64,000 nucleotides of DNA from Calliopsis andreniformis (Eukaryota > Arthropoda > Insecta > Hymenoptera > Andrenidae): contig NW_027480423.1 of NCBI RefSeq assembly GCF_051401765.1, positions 8,556,001 to 8,620,000 on the forward strand. Direction: 5' to 3'. Shown piece by piece: positions 35,060 to 46,444 of this stretch. Both the position numbers and the translations under genes were made by a program. The notes under the pieces are model-generated. The model made no database searches and was not told where the DNA came from. It saw nothing but the letters and a program-made list of their open reading frames with translations. Within the stretch, counting starts at the first letter, position 1, and every line of letters starts with the position of its first letter.

Positions 35060-37902
35060 TTGTACTTATATTGCATTTTATTCTTCTGGCGTTGACTTCA
35101 TAGACCCTAACTATTCGATCTGGTGGAACAACGCCCTAGAGTGAAGCCTAGGTTGCCCGGAACGTAGCACTGACCATTACGATCACACTGTTTGCAAATA
35201 TACGTTATATACGATGGAAAAACTGTTGTATTTATATTGTATTTTATCCTTCTGGCGTTGAATTCTAAGTGCCTAGCTATTCGATCTGGTGGAGCAACGC
35301 CATATAGTTAAGCCCAGGTTGCCCGGAACGCAGAAATGACCACTACATTCACATTGTGTGCAATTATTCATTTTATACGATGGAAAAGCTGTTGTACTTA
35401 TATTGTATTTTATGCTTCTGGCGATGACTCCTAAGGCCGTAGCTATTAGATGTGGTGGAGCAACGCCATAGAGTGACGCCTGGGTTGCCCGGAACGTAGA
35501 AATGACCATCACTTTCACACTGGTTGTAATTATTCCTGTTATACGATGGAAAAGCTGTTGTATTTATACCGTATTTTATGCTTCTGGCGTTGACTTCTTA
35601 GGCCGTAACTATTCCATCTGGTGGAACAACGACCTAGGGTGAAGCCTAGGTTGCCCGGAACGTAGAAATGACAATTACATTCACACTGGTTGCAATTATT
35701 CGTTTTATACGATGGAAAAACTGTTGTATTCATTTTGTATTTGGTGCTTCTGGCGTTGACTTCTTAGGCCTTAACTATTCGATCTGCTGGAGCAGCGCCA
35801 TAGAGTGAAGCCTAGGGTGCCCGGAAAGTAGAAATGAACATTATTTTCACACTGGTTGCAATTATTCTTTTTATACGATGGAAAAACTGTTGTATTTATT
35901 ATGTATTTTATGCTTCTGACGTTGTATTTTAAGGCCGTAGCTATTCGATGCGGTGGAGCAACGCCCTAGAGTGAAGCCGAGGTTGCCCGGAACCTAGAAA
36001 TGAACATCACTTTCAAACTGGTTGCAATTAATCCTTTTATACGATGGAAAAACTGTTGAATTTTTATTGCATTTTATGCTTCCGGCGTTGACTTCTAAGG
36101 CCTTAACTATTCAATCTGTTGGAGCAACACCCAAGGGTGAAACCTAGGTTGCCCGGAAAGAAGAAATGACGTTAACTTTCATACTGGTTGCAATTACTCG
36201 TTTTATATGATGGAAAAACTGTTGTATTTATATTGTATTTTATGCTTCTGGCGTTCACTTCTTAGGCCCTAACTATTCGATCTGGTGGAACAGCGCCCTA
36301 GGGTGAAACCTAGGTTGCCCGGAACGTAGAAATGACCATAACTTTTACACTGGTAGCAATTATTCGTTTTATACAATGGAAAAACTGTTCTATTTATTTT
36401 CTATTTTATGCTTCGGGCGTTGACTTCTAAGGCCCTCACTGTTTGATCTGGTGGAGCAACGCCCTAGAGTGAAGCCTAGGTTGCCCGGAACGTAGAAATG
36501 ACCATAACTTTCACACTGGTTGCTATTATTCGTTCTATACATTGGAAAAACTGTTATATTTATATTGTATCTTATGCTTCTGGCGTTGACTTCTTAGGCC
36601 CTAACAATTCGATCTGGTGGGACAACGCCCTAGAGTGAAGCCTAGATTGCCTGGAACGTACAAATGACCATCACTTTCACAAGGGTTGCAATTATTCCTG
36701 TTATAGGAGGAAATACTGTTGTATTTCTATTGTATTTTATGCTTCGGGTCGTTGACTGCTAAGGCCCTAACTATTCAATCTGTTGGATCAACGCCCTAGA
36801 GTAAAGCCTAGGTTGCTCGGAATGTAGAAATGACCATAACATTCACGCTGGTTGAAATTATTCGTTTAATACGGTGGAAAAGCTGTTGCATCTTTATTGT
36901 ATTTTATGATTCTGGCGTTGACTTCTAAGGCCCTAACTATTCGATCTGGTGGAGCAACGCCCTAGAGTGAAGCCTAGGTTGCCCGGAACGTAGAAATGAC
37001 CATCACTTTCAAACTGGTTGCAATTAATCCTTTTATACGATGGAAAAACTGTTGTATTTTTATTGCATTTTATGCTTCCGGCATTGACTTCTAAGGCCCT
37101 AACTATTCAATCTGTTGGAGCAACGCCCATGTGTGAAGCCTAGGTTGCCCGGAAAGAAGAAATGACGTTAACTTTCATACTGGTTGCAATTATTCGTCTT
37201 ATACGATGGAAAAACTGTTCTATTTATATTGCATTTTATGCTTCTGGCGTTGACTTCTAATGCACTAACTTTTCGATCTGGCGGAGCAACGCCCTAGAGT
37301 GAAGCCGAGGTTCCCCGGAACGTAGAAATGACCATCACTTTCAAACTGGTTGGAATTATTCCTGTTATATGACGGAAAAACTGTTGTATTTTTATTGCAT
37401 TTTATGCTTCGGGCACTGACTTCTATGGCCCTAACTATTCAATCTGTTGGAGCAACGCCCTAGGGTGTAGCCTAGGTTGCCCGGAAAGTAGAAATGACCA
37501 TAACTTTCATACTGGTTGCAATCATTCGTTTTATATCATGGAAAAACTGTTGTATTCATATTGTATTTTATGCTGCTGGCGTTCACTTCTTAGGCCCTAA
37601 CTATTCGATCTGGTGGAACAACGCCCTGTGGTGATGTCTAGGTTGCTCGGAACGTAGAAACGACCGTAACTTTCACACTGGTTGCTATTATTCGCTTTAT
37701 ACGATTGAAAAACTGTTATATTTATATTGTATTTTATGCTTCTGGCGTTGCCTTCTTAGGCCCTAACTGTTCGATCTGGTGGTACAACGCCCTAGGGTGA
37801 AGCCTAGGTTGCCCGGAACGTAGAAATGACCATAACTTTTACACTGGTAGCATTTATTCGTTTTATACAATGGAAAAACCGTTCTATTTATTTTGTATTT
37901 TA
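35060..37902 (-). repeat. 17-monomer block, copy 1 of a dispersed duplication
   Basis: Nearly identical to 46,012-48,688. Tags are TTCTTCTGGCGTTGACTTCA, CGTAGCACTGACCATTACG, TTGTATTTTAAGGCCG, GCTTCGGGTCGTTGACTGC, GGAGGAAATACTG and TTTAATACGGTGG. The offset is 10,952 bp at the left end and 10,786 bp at the right, a change of exactly 166 bp. This copy holds an extra monomer at about 35,480-35,645, with GGTTGTAATTATTCC and CGGTAACGAC-type sequence. Confidence 0.92.
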
Positions 37903-38214
37903 TGCTTCGGGCGTTGAATTATAAGGCCCTAACTATTCGATTTGGTGGAGCAACGCCCTACAGTGAAGCCTAGGTTGCCCGGAACGTAGATATGTCCATA
38001 ACCATCACACAGGTAGCAATTATTCGTTTTATACGATGGAAAGACTGTTGTATTTATTTTGTAGTTTATGCTTCTGGCGTTGACATCTAAGGCCCTAACT
38101 CTTCGATCTGGTGGAGCAACGCCTCAGAGTTAAGTCTGGGATGCCCGAAATGTCGATATGATCATTACTTTCGCACTGGTTGCAATTAGTCATGCTATAC
38201 GATGGAAAAACTGC

Positions 38215-38545
38215 TTCATTTTTATTGTATTTTGTGCTTCTGGCGTTGACTTCTAAGGCCGTAGCTATTAGATGTGGTGCAGCAACCCCTAGAGTGACGC
38301 CTAGGTTGACCGGAACGTAGAAATGGCCATTACTTTCACAATGTCTGCAATTATTCATTTTATACGATGGATAAACTGTTGTACTTATATTGTACTTTAT
38401 CCTTCTGGCGTTGAATTCTAAGTCCCTAGCTATTCGATCTGGTTGAGCAACGCACTAGAGTGAAGCCTAGGTTACCCGGAACGTAGAAATGACCAGTACT
38501 TTCACACTGGTTGCAGTTATTCGTTTTATACAGTGGAAAAACTGT
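38215..38545 (-). repeat. Two-monomer run matching left-arm 18-mer in inverse
   Basis: Read on the minus strand, this stretch gives AATAACTGCAACCAGTGTG, AAAGTACTGGTCATTTC, AGCTAGGGACTTAGAATTC, CAGAAGGATAAA, then AATAATTGCAGACATTGTG and CCGGTCAACCTAGGCGTC, in the same order as plus-strand 27,362-27,660 (and 24,375-24,670). Two adjacent subtype monomers in the same order on both arms indicate common descent of the arms. Confidence 0.8.
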
Positions 38546-38694
38546 TCTATTTATTTTGCATTTTATGCTTCGGGCGTTGACTTCTAAGGCCGTAACTATT
38601 CGATCGGGTGGCGCAACGGCCTAGAGTGAAGCCTAGGTTGCCCGGAACGTAGAAATGACCATAGCTTTCACACTGGTTGCTATTATTCGTTTTA

Positions 38695-41519
38695 TAGAAT
38701 GGAATAACTGTTATATTTATATTGTATTTTAGGCTTCTGGCGTTGACTTCTTAGGCCCTAACTATTCGACTTGGTGGAACAACGCCCCAGAGTGAAGCCT
38801 AGGTTGCCCAGAACGTAGAAATGACCATCACTTTCACACTGGTTGCAATAATTCCTGTTATACGATGGAAAAACTCTTGTATATTTACTGTATTTTATGC
38901 TTGGGGCGTTGACTTCTATGGCCCTACCTATTCGATCTGGTGGAACAACGCCCAATGGTGAAGCCAGGGTTGCCCGGAACGTAGAAATGGCCAACTCTTT
39001 CACACTGGAAGCAATTATTCGTTTTATACATGGAAAATCTGTTCTATTTATTTATATTTTATGCTTCTGGCGTTGTCTTCTAAGGCCATAACTATCCGAT
39101 CTGGTGGAGCAACGCCCAAGAGCGATGCCTAGGTTGCCCGGAACGAGGAAATGACCATCACTTTCACACTGGTTACCATTATTCGTTTTATACGATGGAA
39201 AAGCTGTTGTATTTATATCGTATTTTATGCTTCTGGCGTTGACTTCTTAGGACCTAACTATTCCATCTGGTGGAACACCGCCCTGGAGTGAAGCCTAGGT
39301 TGCCCGGAACGTAGAAATGACCATAACTTTCACACTGGTAGCAATTATTCGTTTTATACATGGAAAAACTGTTCTATTTGTTTTGTATTTTATGCTTCTG
39401 GCGTTGACTTCTAAGGCCCTACCTATTCGATCTGGCGGAGCAACCCCCTACACTGAAGCCTAGGTTGCTCGGAACGTAGAAATGACCATTACGTCCACAC
39501 TGTTTGCAATAATTCATTTTATACGATGGCAAAGCTGTTGTATTTATATGGTATTTTATGCTTCTGTCGTTGACTTCTAAGGCCCTATCTCTTCGATTTG
39601 GTGGAGCAACGCCTCAGAGTTAAGCCTAGGATGCCCGAAACGTCGAAATGGTCATTACTTTCGCACTGGTTGCAATTAGTCATGCTATACGATGGAAAAT
39701 CAGTTGCATATTTATTGTATTTTATGCTTCTGGCGTTGACTTCTAAGGCCGTAGCTTTTAGCTGTGGTGGAGCAACGCCCTAGAGTGACGCCTAGGTTGC
39801 CCGGCACGTAGAAATGACCATTACTTTCACACTGGTTGCTATTATTCGTTTTATACGATGGAAAAACTGTTGTATTTGTATTGTATTTTATGCTTCTGGC
39901 GTTCACTTCTAAGGCCCTAACTCTTCGATCTGGTGGAGCAACGCCTCAGAATTAAGTTTAGCATGCCCGAAACGCCGAAATGATCATTACTTTCACATTC
40001 GCTGCAATTATACGTTTTATACGATGGAAAAGCTGTTGTATTTATATCGTATTTTATGCTTCTGGCGTTGACTTCTTAGGCCCTAACTATTCCATCTGGT
40101 GGAACAACGCCCTAGGGTGAAGCCTAGGTTGCCCGGAACGTAGAAATGACCAACACTTTCACACTGGTTGCAATTATTCCTGTTATACGATGGAAAAGCT
40201 GTTGTATCTATATAGTATTTTATGCTTCTGGCGTTGACTTCTTAGGCCCTAACTATTCCATCTGGTGGAACAACGCCCTAGGGTGAACCCTAGGTTGTCC
40301 GGAACGTGGATATGACCATAACTTTCACACTGGTTGCAATTATTCGTTTTATATAATGGAAAAACTGTCGTATTTATATTGTATTTTATGCTTCTGGCGT
40401 TGACTTCTAAGGCCGTAGCTATTGGATGTGGTGGAGCAACGCCCTAGAGTGACGCCTAGGTTGCCCGGAACGTAGAAATGACCATTACTTTCACACTGTT
40501 TGCAATTATTCATTTTATACGATGGAAAGGCTGTTGCATCTTTATTGTATTTTATGCTTCTGGCGTTGACTTCTAAGCCCCTTACTATTCGATCTGGTGT
40601 AGCAACGCCCTAGAGTGAAGCCTAGGTTGCCCGGTACGTAGAAATGACCATTACCTTCACGCTTGTTGCAATTATTCCTGTTACTCGATGAAAAAGCTGT
40701 TGCACTTCTTATTGCGTTTTATGCTTCAGGCGTTGACTTCTGAGGCCGTAGCTATTCGATGTGGCGGAGCAACGCCCTAGAGTGAAGCCTAGGTTGGCCG
40801 GAACGTAGAAATGGCCATTACTTTCACACTGCTTGCAATTATTCGTTTTATACGATGGAAAAGCTGTTGTATTTATATCGTATTTAGTGCTTCTGGCGTT
40901 GGCTTCTTAGGCCCTAACTATTCCATCTGGTGGAACAACGCCCTTGGGTGAAGCCTAGGTTGCCAGGAACGTAGAAATGGCCATAACTTTTACACTGGTA
41001 GCAATTATTCGTTTCATACAATGGAAAAACTGATCTATTTATTTTGAATTTTCTGCTTCTGGCTTCGACTTCTAAGGTCCTAGCTATTCGATCTGGTGGG
41101 GCAACGTCCAAGAGTGAAGCCTATGTTGGCCGGAACGTAGAAATGACCATTACTTTCACACTGGTTGCTATTATTCGTTTTATACGATGGAAAAACTGTT
41201 GTATTTGTATTGTATTTTATGCTTCTGGCGTTCACTTCTACGGCCCTAACTCTTCGATCTGGTGGAGCAACGCCTCAGAATTAAGTTTAGCATGCCCGAA
41301 ACGCCGAAATGATCATTACTTTCACATTCGCTGCAATTATACGTTTTATACGATGGAAAAGCTGTTGTATTTATATCGTATTTTATGCTTCTGGCGTTGA
41401 CTTCTTAGGCCCTAACTATTCCATCTGGTGGAACAACGCCCTAGGGTGAAGCCTAGGTTGCCCGGAACGTAGAAATGACCAGCACTTTCACACTGGTAGC
41501 AATTATTCGTTTTACACGA
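38695..41519 (-). repeat. 17-mer HOR (2,820 bp), copy 1
   Basis: From GGAATAACTGTTATATTTAT to about 41,200 the sequence repeats at offset 2,820 bp with very few changes. Length is 17 x 166 - 2, and two one-base losses are visible inside (TTTTATACATGG at about 39,024 and 39,354). Tags include CTTGGGGCGTTGACTTC, CCAATGGTGAAGCCAGGG, ACACCGCCCTGGAGTG and CAACCCCCTACACTG. The last 320 bp of the period (41,200-41,519) are not matched after copy 2. Confidence 0.93.
39831..40150 (-). repeat. Nested 8-mer-offset duplication inside the 17-mer
   Basis: TGTATTTGTATTGTATTTTA, CTCTTCGATCTGG, AGAATTAAGTTTAGCATGCC and TTCACATTCGCTGC recur at 41,160-41,480, offset 1,329 bp (8 x 166 + 1), and once more in the second 17-mer. 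The join at the end of the first 17-mer therefore uses a monomer also found in its interior, so the 17-mer boundary may have formed by exchange at this subtype. Confidence 0.85.
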
Positions 41520-44020
41520 TGGAATAACTGTTATATTTATATTGTATTTTAGGCTTCTGGCGTTGACTTCTTAGGCCCTAACTATTCGATTTGGTGGAAC
41601 AACGCCCCAGAGTGAAGCCTAGGTTGCCCAGAACGTAGAAATGACCATCACTTTCACACTGGTTGCAATAATTCCTGTTATACGATGGAAAAACTCTTGT
41701 ATATTTATTGTATTTTATGCTTGGGGCGTTGACTTCTATGGCCCTACCTATTCGATCTGGTGGAACAACGCCCAATGGTGAAGCCAGGGTTGCCCGGAAC
41801 GTAGAAATGGCCAACTCTTTCACACTGGAAGCAATTATTCGTTTTATACATGGAAAATCTGTTCTATTTATTTTTATTTTATGCTTCTGGCGTTGTCTTC
41901 TAAGGCCATAACTATCCGATCTGGTGGAGCAACGCCCAAGAGCGATGCCTAGGTTGCCCGGAACGAAGAAATGACCATCACTTTCACACTGGTTACCATT
42001 ATTCGTTTTATACGATGGAAAAGCTGTTGTATTTATATCGTATTTTATGCTTCTGGCGTTGACTTCTTAGGACCTAACTATTCCATCTGGTGGAACACCG
42101 CCCTGGAGTGAAGCCTAGGTTGCCCGGAACGTAGAAATGACCATAACTTTCACACTGGTAGCAATTATTCGTTTTATACATGGAAAAACTGTTCTATTTG
42201 TTTTGTATTTTATGCTTCTGGCGTTGACTTCTAAGGCCCTACCTATTCGATCTGGCGGAGCAACCCCCTACACTGAAGCCTAGGTTGCTCGGAACGTAGA
42301 AATGACCATTACGTCCACACTGTTTGCAATAATTCATTTTATACGATGGCAAAGCTGTTGTATTTATATGGTATTTTATGCTTCTGTCGTTGACTTCTAA
42401 GGCCCTATCTCTTCGATTTGGTGGAGCAACGCCTCAGAGTTAAGCCTAGGATGCCCGAAACGTCGAAATGGTCATTACTTTCGCACTGGTTGCAATTAGT
42501 CATGCTATACGATGGAAAATCAGTTGCATATTTATTGTATTTTATGCTTCTGGCGTTGACTTCTAAGGCCGTAGCTTTTAGCTGTGGTGGAGCAACGCCC
42601 TAGAGTGACGCCTAGGTTGCCCGGCACGTAGAAATGACCATTACTTTCACACTGGTTGCTATTATTCGTTTTATACGATGGAAAAACTGTTGTATTTGTA
42701 TTGTATTTTATGCTTCTGGCGTTCACTTCTAAGGCCCTAACTCTTCGATCTGGTGGAGCAACGCCTCAGAATTAAGTTTAGCATGCCCGAAACGCCGAAA
42801 TGATCATTACTTTCACATTCGCTGCAATTATACGTTTTATACGATGGAAAAGCTGTTGTATTTATATCGTATTTAATGCTTCTGGCGTTGACTTCTTAGG
42901 CCCTAACTATTCCATCTGGTGGAACAACGCCCTAGGGTGAAGCCTAGGTTGCCCGGAACGTAGAAATGACCAACACTTTCACACTGGTTGCAATTATTCC
43001 TGTTATACGATGGAAAAGCTGTTGTATCTATATAGTATTTTATGCTTCTGGCGTTGACTTCTTAGGCCCTAACTATTCCATCTGGTGGAACAACGCCCTA
43101 GGGTGAACCCTAGGTTGTCCGGAACGTGGAAATGACCATAACTTTCACACTGGTTGCAATTATTCGTTTTATATAATGGAAAAACTGTCGTATTTATATT
43201 GTATTTTATGCTTCTGGCGTTGACTTCTAAGGCCGTAGCTATTGGATGTGGTGGAGCAACGCCCTAGAGTGACGCCTAGGTTGCCCGGAACGTAGAAATG
43301 ACCATTACTTTCACACTGTTTGCAATTATTCATTTTATACGATGGAAAGGCTGTTGCATCTTTATTGTATTTTATGCTTCTGGCGTTGACTTCTAAGCCC
43401 CTTACTATTCGATCTGGTGTAGCAACGCCCTAGAGTGAAGCCTAGGTTGCCCGGTACGTAGAAATGACCATTACCTTCACGCTTGTTGCAATTATTCCTG
43501 TTACTCGATGAAAAAGCTGTTGCACTTCTTATTGCGTTTTATGCTTCAGGCGTTGACTTCTGAGGCCGTAGCTATTCGATGTGGCGGAGCAACGCCCTAG
43601 AGTGAAGCCTAGGTTGGCCGGAACGTAGAAATGGCTATTACTTTCACACTGCTTGCAATTATTCGTTTTATACGATGGAAAAGCTGTTGTATTTATATCG
43701 TATTTAGTGCTTCTGGCGTTGGCTTCTTAGGCCCTAACTATTCCATCTGGTGGAACAACGCCCTTGGGTGAAGCCTAGGTTGCCAGGAACGTAGAAATGG
43801 CCATAACTTTTACACTGGTAGCAATTATTCGTTTCATACAATGGAAAAACTGATCTATTTATTTTGAATTTTCTGCTTCTGGCTTCGACTTCTAAGGTCC
43901 TAGCTATTCGATCTGGTGGGGCAACGTCCAAGAGTGAAGCCTATGTTGGCCGGAACGTAGAAATGACCATTACTTTCACACTGGTTGCTATTATTCGTTT
44001 TATACGATGGAAAAACTGTT
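41520..44020 (-). repeat. 17-mer HOR (2,820 bp), copy 2
   Basis: Second copy; it diverges at about 44,020, where GTTATACTTATATTG replaces GTTGTATTTGTATTG. Among the few differences seen are TTTTTATTTTATGC versus TTTATATTTTATGC (41,873 versus 39,053) and GCTATTAC versus GCCATTAC (43,634 versus 40,814). This is among the most homogeneous large pairs in the window. Confidence 0.93.
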
Positions 44021-44611
44021 ATACTTATATTGTATTTTATGCTTCTGGCGTTGACTTCTTAGGCCGTAACTATTCGTTCTGGTGGAACAACGCCCTAGAC
44101 TGAAGCCTAGGTTGCCCGGAACGTAGGACATACCATTACATTAACACTGGCTGCAATTACTCCTGTTATACGATGGAAAAACTGTTGTACTTTTATTGTA
44201 TTTTATGCTTCTGGCGTTTAATTCTAAGTCCCTAGCTATTCGATCTGGTGGAGCAACACCCTACAGTGAAGCCTAGGTTGCCCGGAACGTATATATGACC
44301 ATAACCTACACACAGGTTGCAATTATTCGTTTTATACGATGGAAAGACTGTTCGACTTGTTTTGTAGTTTATGTTTCTGGCGCTGACTTCTACGGCCCTA
44401 ACTCTTCGATCTGGTTTAGCAACGGCCTGGAGTGAAGCCTAGGTTGCCCGGAGCGTAGGACATACCTTTACCTTCACACTGGTTGCAATTATTCCTGTTA
44501 TACGATGGAAAAACTGTTGTATTTATATCGTATTTTATGCTTCAAGCGTAGACTTCTGAGGTCCTAGCTACTCGAGCTGGTGGAGCAACGCCCTAGAGTG
44601 AAACCTAGGTT

Positions 44612-45115
44612 GCCCGGAACGTAGAAATGACCACAACTTTCACACTGGTAGCAATTAATCGTTTTATACCATGGAAAAACTGTTGTACTTATATTGTATT
44701 TTATTCTTCTGGCGTTGACTTCACAGACCCTAACTATTCGATCTGGTGGAACAGCGCCCTAGAGTGAAGCCTAGGTTGCCCGGAACGTAGCACTGACCAT
44801 TACGATCACACTGTTTGCAAATATACATTATATACGATGGAAAAGCTGTTGTATTTATATTGTATTTTATCCTTCTGGCGTTGAATTCTAAGTGCCTAGC
44901 TATTCGATCTTGTGGAGCAACGCCATATAGTGAAGCCCAGGTTGCCCGGAACGTAGAAATGATCACTACATTCACATTGTGTGCAATTATTCATTTTATA
45001 CGATGGAAAAGCTGTTGTACTTATATTGTATTTTATGCTTCTGGCGATGACTCCTAAGGCCGTAGCTATTAGATGTGGTGGAGCAACGCCATAGAGTGAC
45101 GCCTAGGTTGCCCGG
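44612..45115 (-). repeat. 8-mer-offset duplication, copy 1
   Basis: CCACAACTTTCACACTGG, TTTATACCATGGAAAAACTG, TTATTCTTCTGGCG and CGTAGCACTGACC match 45,941-46,444 at offset 1,329 bp. It is also the third relative of the left end of the 35.1/46.0-kb block, and like the 35-kb copy it retains the monomer that the 46-kb copy lacks (at about 45,120-45,290). Confidence 0.86.
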
Positions 45116-45940
45116 AACGTAGAAATGACCATCACTTTCACACTGGTTGCAATTATTCCTGTTATACGATGGAAAAGCTGTTGTATTTATATCGTATTTT
45201 ATGCTTCTGGCGTTGACTTCTTAGGCCCTAACTATTCCATCTGGTGGAACAACGACCTAGGGTGAAGCCTAGGTTGCCCGGAACGTAGAAATGACCATTA
45301 CATTCACACTGGTTGCAATTATTCGTTTTATACGATGGAAAAACTGTTGTATTCATTTTGTATTTGGTGCTTCTGGCGTTGACTTCTTAGGCCTTAACTA
45401 TTCGATCTGGTTGAGCAGCGCCATAGAGTGGAGCCTAGGGTGCCCGGAAAGTAGAAATGAACATTATTTTCACACTGGTTGCAATTATTCGTTTTATACG
45501 ATGGAAAAACTGTTGTATTTATATTGTATTTTATGTTTCTGACGTTGAATTCTAAGGCCGTAGCTATTCGATGTGGTGGAGCAACGCCCTAGAGTTAAAC
45601 CTAGGTTACCCGGAACGTAGAAAAGACCAGTACTTTCACACTGTTTGCAGTTATTCCTGTTACAAGATGGAAAAACTGTTGCATATTTATTGTATTTTGT
45701 GCTTCTGGCGTCGACTACTAAGGGCCTAACTGTTCGATCTGGTAGAGCAACGGCCTAGAGTGAAGCCTAGGTTGCCCGGAACGTAGAAATGATCATAACT
45801 TTCATACTGGTAGCAATTATTCGTTGTATACAATGGAAAAACTGTCTCTATTTATTTTGTATTTTATGCTTCTGGCGTTGACTTCTAAGGCCCTAACTAT
45901 TCCATCTGGTGGAACAACGCCCTAGGGTGAAGCCTACGTT

Positions 45941-46444
45941 GCCCGGAACGTAGAAATGACCACAACTTTCACACTGGTAGCAATTAATCGTTTTATACCA
46001 TGGAAAAACTGTTGTACTTATATTGTATTTTATTCTTCTGGCGTTGACTTCATAGACCCTAACTATTCGATCTGGTGGAACAACGCCCTAGAGTGAAGCC
46101 TAGGTTGCCCGGAACGTAGCACTGACCATTACGATCACACTGTTTGCAAATATACATTATATACGATGGAAAAACTGTTGTATTTATATTGTATTTTATC
46201 CTTCTGGCGTTGAATTCTAAGTGCCTAGCTATTCGATCTGGTGGAGCAACGCCATATAGTTAAGCCCAGGTTGCCCGGAACGCAGAAATGACCACTACAT
46301 TCACATTGTGTGCAATTATTCATTTTATACGATGGAAAAGCTGTTGTACTTATATTGTATTTTATGCTTCTGGCGATGACTCCTAAGGCCGTAGCTATTA
46401 GATGTGGTGGAGCAACGCCATAGAGTGACGCCTAGGTTGCCCGG
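45941..46444 (-). repeat. 8-mer-offset duplication, copy 2
   Basis: Partner of 44,612-45,115; it shares CACATTGTGTGCAATTATTC, GGCGATGACTCCTAAGGCC and GCCATAGAGTGACGCC. It overlaps the left end of the 46,012-48,688 block, so duplication offsets of 8 and about 66 monomers meet here. Confidence 0.86.

Noticed and set aside
38281..38300. Small one-base losses and gains (for example AGCAACCCCTAGAG, TTTTATACATGG, CCGGCAACC)
   Set aside because: These are ordinary satellite divergence or possible base-calling errors. Only those shared by duplicated copies are used as evidence.
41044..41400. Longest open frame (118 codons) and many of 60-107 codons on both strands, often nearly identical to each other
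   Set aside because: All are translations of the satellite monomer. The unit of 166 is not a multiple of 3, so the frame changes each repeat and no frame stays open beyond about two monomers. Identical pairs sit at HOR offsets (664, 2,820, 2,987 and 1,994 bp). No coding conservation or gene structure is visible.
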